Below are positions 12,520-14,102 of a stretch of DNA of 14,102 nt, piece after piece. Both the position numbers and the translations under genes were made by a program. The notes under the pieces were generated by a model, which worked only from the letters and a program-made list of their open reading frames with translations, made no database searches and was not told where the DNA came from. Source of the stretch: Kiritimatiellia bacterium (GTDB lineage Bacteria; Verrucomicrobiota; Kiritimatiellia; RFP12; UBA1067); NCBI GenBank assembly GCA_900767325.1, contig CAAFYT010000062.1, forward strand, positions 1-14,102, given 5' to 3'. Numbering within the stretch: position 1 is the first letter of the stretch; the number at the start of each line of letters is the position of its first letter.

Positions 12520-14102
12520 TGACACAGACACCGAGTCCGGAGAGTTTTCTGCTGAAATGGCGTGGCGACGTGCTGACCGTGACGCTGCGCCTCGACAAGC
12601 CGCGTAAGGGTCGTGCTGCGTTCAGGACGAACATCGGCAATGCGCGCATTCGACGGCGCGAGATTATCGCCGAGACGGAGCGTGGCGAGACGCCGCTCGC
12701 GAAGGCCTGGCACGATATTCCCCTTGCCGAGATCTCGCCCGGGTTTTACCGAGCCGATATTCCTTTGAACGAGGTCGGTATCTTTTCCGGAAAGGCATGC
12801 TTCTTTCCCGCTGGTTCGCACGTGCCGCTCTGGCCCGACGGCTCGAATACGCACATCAAGGTCGAAAGCGCCGAAACGCGTAAGTGCAACTCCATCTATT
12901 GCGTCTTTCCGCGGCAGTTCGGCAGCTTTCGCGAGGTCGTGCGTCGTCTGCCGCACATCATGGACACGATGGGCTTCGGCATCATCCAGACGCTCCCGCC
13001 GTTCCCCGTGCCGACGGCCTACGCGGTTATGGGTGAATACGGGTGTCCCTTTGCGGCAACAGATTTTCTCTCCGTTGATCCGGCAATGGCCGAATTCGAT
13101 GAGCGCGCCACGCCCCTTGACCAGTTCAAGGAGTTGATTGGCGCAGTGCACGCAAAGAAGGGGCTTCTCTTCATTGACCTGCCCGCCAATCATACGGGCT
13201 GGGCCTCGACGCTTCAGACGCACCACCCCGATTGGTTTCGTCGCGCGGACGACGGGCGGTTCGTCTCGCCCGGCGCGTGGGGCGTAACCTGGGCGGATCT
13301 TGTGGAACTTGATTATTCAAACCCCGCGCTCCGCGCCTATATGGCGGACGTGTTCGTCTTTTGGTGCAGGATCGGCGTGGATGGCTTTCGTTGCGACGCC
13401 GGCTATATGATTCCGGCGGAGACCTGGGAGTACATCGTCGCGCGCGTGCGCGAGGAATATCCCGATGCGATCTTCATGCTCGAGGGACTCGGCGGAGAGC
13501 TGAAGCTGACGGATCGTCTTCTCGCGGAGTCGAATCTCGACTGGGCCTACTCGGAGATATTCCAGACCTATGATCGTCGAGGGTTTGAGTGGTACCTGCC
13601 TGAGGCGATTCGGCGTAGCGAGACGTTTGGTACGCTCGTGCACTTCGCTGAAACGCACGATAACGATCGTCTCGCCAAGGGAGGGGAGATCTACGCGCGG
13701 CTGCGCGTGCAGCTGGCGGCGCTTCTCTCCTGGCAGGGCGCGTGGGGTATCGCCAATGGCGTCGAGTGGTTTTGCACCGAGAAGATTGACGTGCATGGCA
13801 GGAATGACCTCAATTGGAATGCGCCGCGCAACATGGTCGATCTCATCGCCCGGCTTAACAGGATTCTCGCCATCCATCCGGCGTTCTGCGGTGCGGGGCA
13901 TCTGGAGATCGTGACGGAAGGGGGAGGCAACACGCTGGCCGTTCGTCGCGATGGTCTTCTTGTGTTGGCGAACCTCGATTGTGCCCAGGGCGTTTTGATT
14001 GACTGGCGTCGGCAAGGGAACGAGGGGCGTGCGTATGATCTGCTGACGGAGCGGGAGTTCGACGCGTCCCGCCCGATCGAACTCGCTCCCGGACAGGTTC
14101 TC
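12516..14102 (+). CDS. GH13 alpha-amylase-family protein, 3' end beyond window
   Basis: An open reading frame of 529 codons that runs off the right edge. Residues about 15-115 form an N-terminal beta domain ending PLWPDGSNTHIKVE. The GH13 barrel starts at NSIYCVFPRQFG. Motif I is FIDLPANH (D221, N225, H226), motif II is GFRCD with nucleophile D294, motif III is MLEGLGG with acid/base E323, and motif IV is ETHDND with D382, so all catalytic residues are present. A short C-terminal beta domain begins near residue 460. It has no signal peptide, so it probably acts on intracellular alpha-glucan, as an amylase, debranching or transglycosylating enzyme. The start is the ATG at 12516, overlapping the previous stop as ATGA; the adjacent ATG at 12519 is in the same frame. 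A further domain such as a glycogen-debranching module could lie outside the window. Confidence 0.88.
   Translation, partial: MMTQTPSPESFLLKWRGDVLTVTLRLDKPRKGRAAFRTNIGNARIRRREIIAETERGETPLAKAWHDIPLAEISPGFYRADIPLNEVGIFSGKACFFPAGSHVPLWPDGSNTHIKVESAETRKCNSIYCVFPRQFGSFREVVRRLPHIMDTMGFGIIQTLPPFPVPTAYAVMGEYGCPFAATDFLSVDPAMAEFDERATPLDQFKELIGAVHAKKGLLFIDLPANHTGWASTLQTHHPDWFRRADDGRFVSPGAWGVTWADLVELDYSNPALRAYMADVFVFWCRIGVDGFRCDAGYMIPAETWEYIVARVREEYPDAIFMLEGLGGELKLTDRLLAESNLDWAYSEIFQTYDRRGFEWYLPEAIRRSETFGTLVHFAETHDNDRLAKGGEIYARLRVQLAALLSWQGAWGIANGVEWFCTEKIDVHGRNDLNWNAPRNMVDLIARLNRILAIHPAFCGAGHLEIVTEGGGNTLAVRRDGLLVLANLDCAQGVLIDWRRQGNEGRAYDLLTEREFDASRPIELAPGQVL

Noticed and set aside
1..14102. CRISPR arrays, tRNA or rRNA genes, insertion sequences, attachment sites
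   Set aside because: No regularly spaced direct repeats, clover-leaf-like segments, transposase or integrase motifs, or terminal inverted repeats were seen. Coding sequence fills nearly all of the window.

Overview
The window is a dense, all-plus-strand stretch of bacterial chromosome, roughly 60% GC by eye. It probably comes from a Gram-negative member of the PVC group, with Kiritimatiellota or Lentisphaerota most likely. That placement is an inference from three things: exported GH84 and GH123/DUF4091 enzymes, an exported double-thioredoxin protein, and the style of the GH13 protein. No taxonomic marker here is decisive, because only the last 52 codons of rpsG are present.

Layout. (1) Positions 1-159 are the 3' end of rpsG (ribosomal protein S7), closed by a perfect 14-bp hairpin. 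fusA, the usual neighbour in the str operon, does not follow. (2) Positions 226-2193 encode a compact UvrD/Rep-family helicase with all SF1A motifs. (3) Positions 2194-2374 are a 181-bp spacer holding a weak terminator-like hairpin and a very good extended -10 promoter. (4) From 2375 to the window edge, ten genes follow with gaps of at most 2 bp, and eight of the nine junctions overlap. They are an exported tandem thioredoxin protein, a YggU/DUF167 protein, stand-alone CoaB, a small alpha/beta hydrolase, an MTA/SAH-type deaminase (mtaD-like), an MtnN-like nucleosidase continuous in frame with a GH123/DUF4091 glycosidase, a GH84 glycosidase with its own internal promoter, tmk, a short holB, a xylose-isomerase-like TIM-barrel protein, and a GH13 protein that runs off the end.

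How the genes may work together. The block mixes housekeeping (CoA synthesis, dTMP kinase, clamp-loader delta') with nucleoside salvage and export of N-acetylhexosaminidases. The most interesting part is 5219-8540. A deaminase that would convert 5'-thioadenosines to 5'-thioinosines is followed by a nucleosidase whose expected purine-contacting Asp is Asn. That change suits a 6-oxopurine substrate, so the pair may form a 'deaminate, then hydrolyse' route; a futalosine-pathway role is the main alternative. The same nucleosidase ORF continues without a stop through a signal-peptide-like segment into a glycosidase. This is either a membrane-tethered two-compartment enzyme or two proteins made from one reading frame.

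Limits: family assignments come from reading motifs in the translations. No database search, structure prediction or folding calculation was run. References to E. coli, human or Thermotoga residues are from memory.
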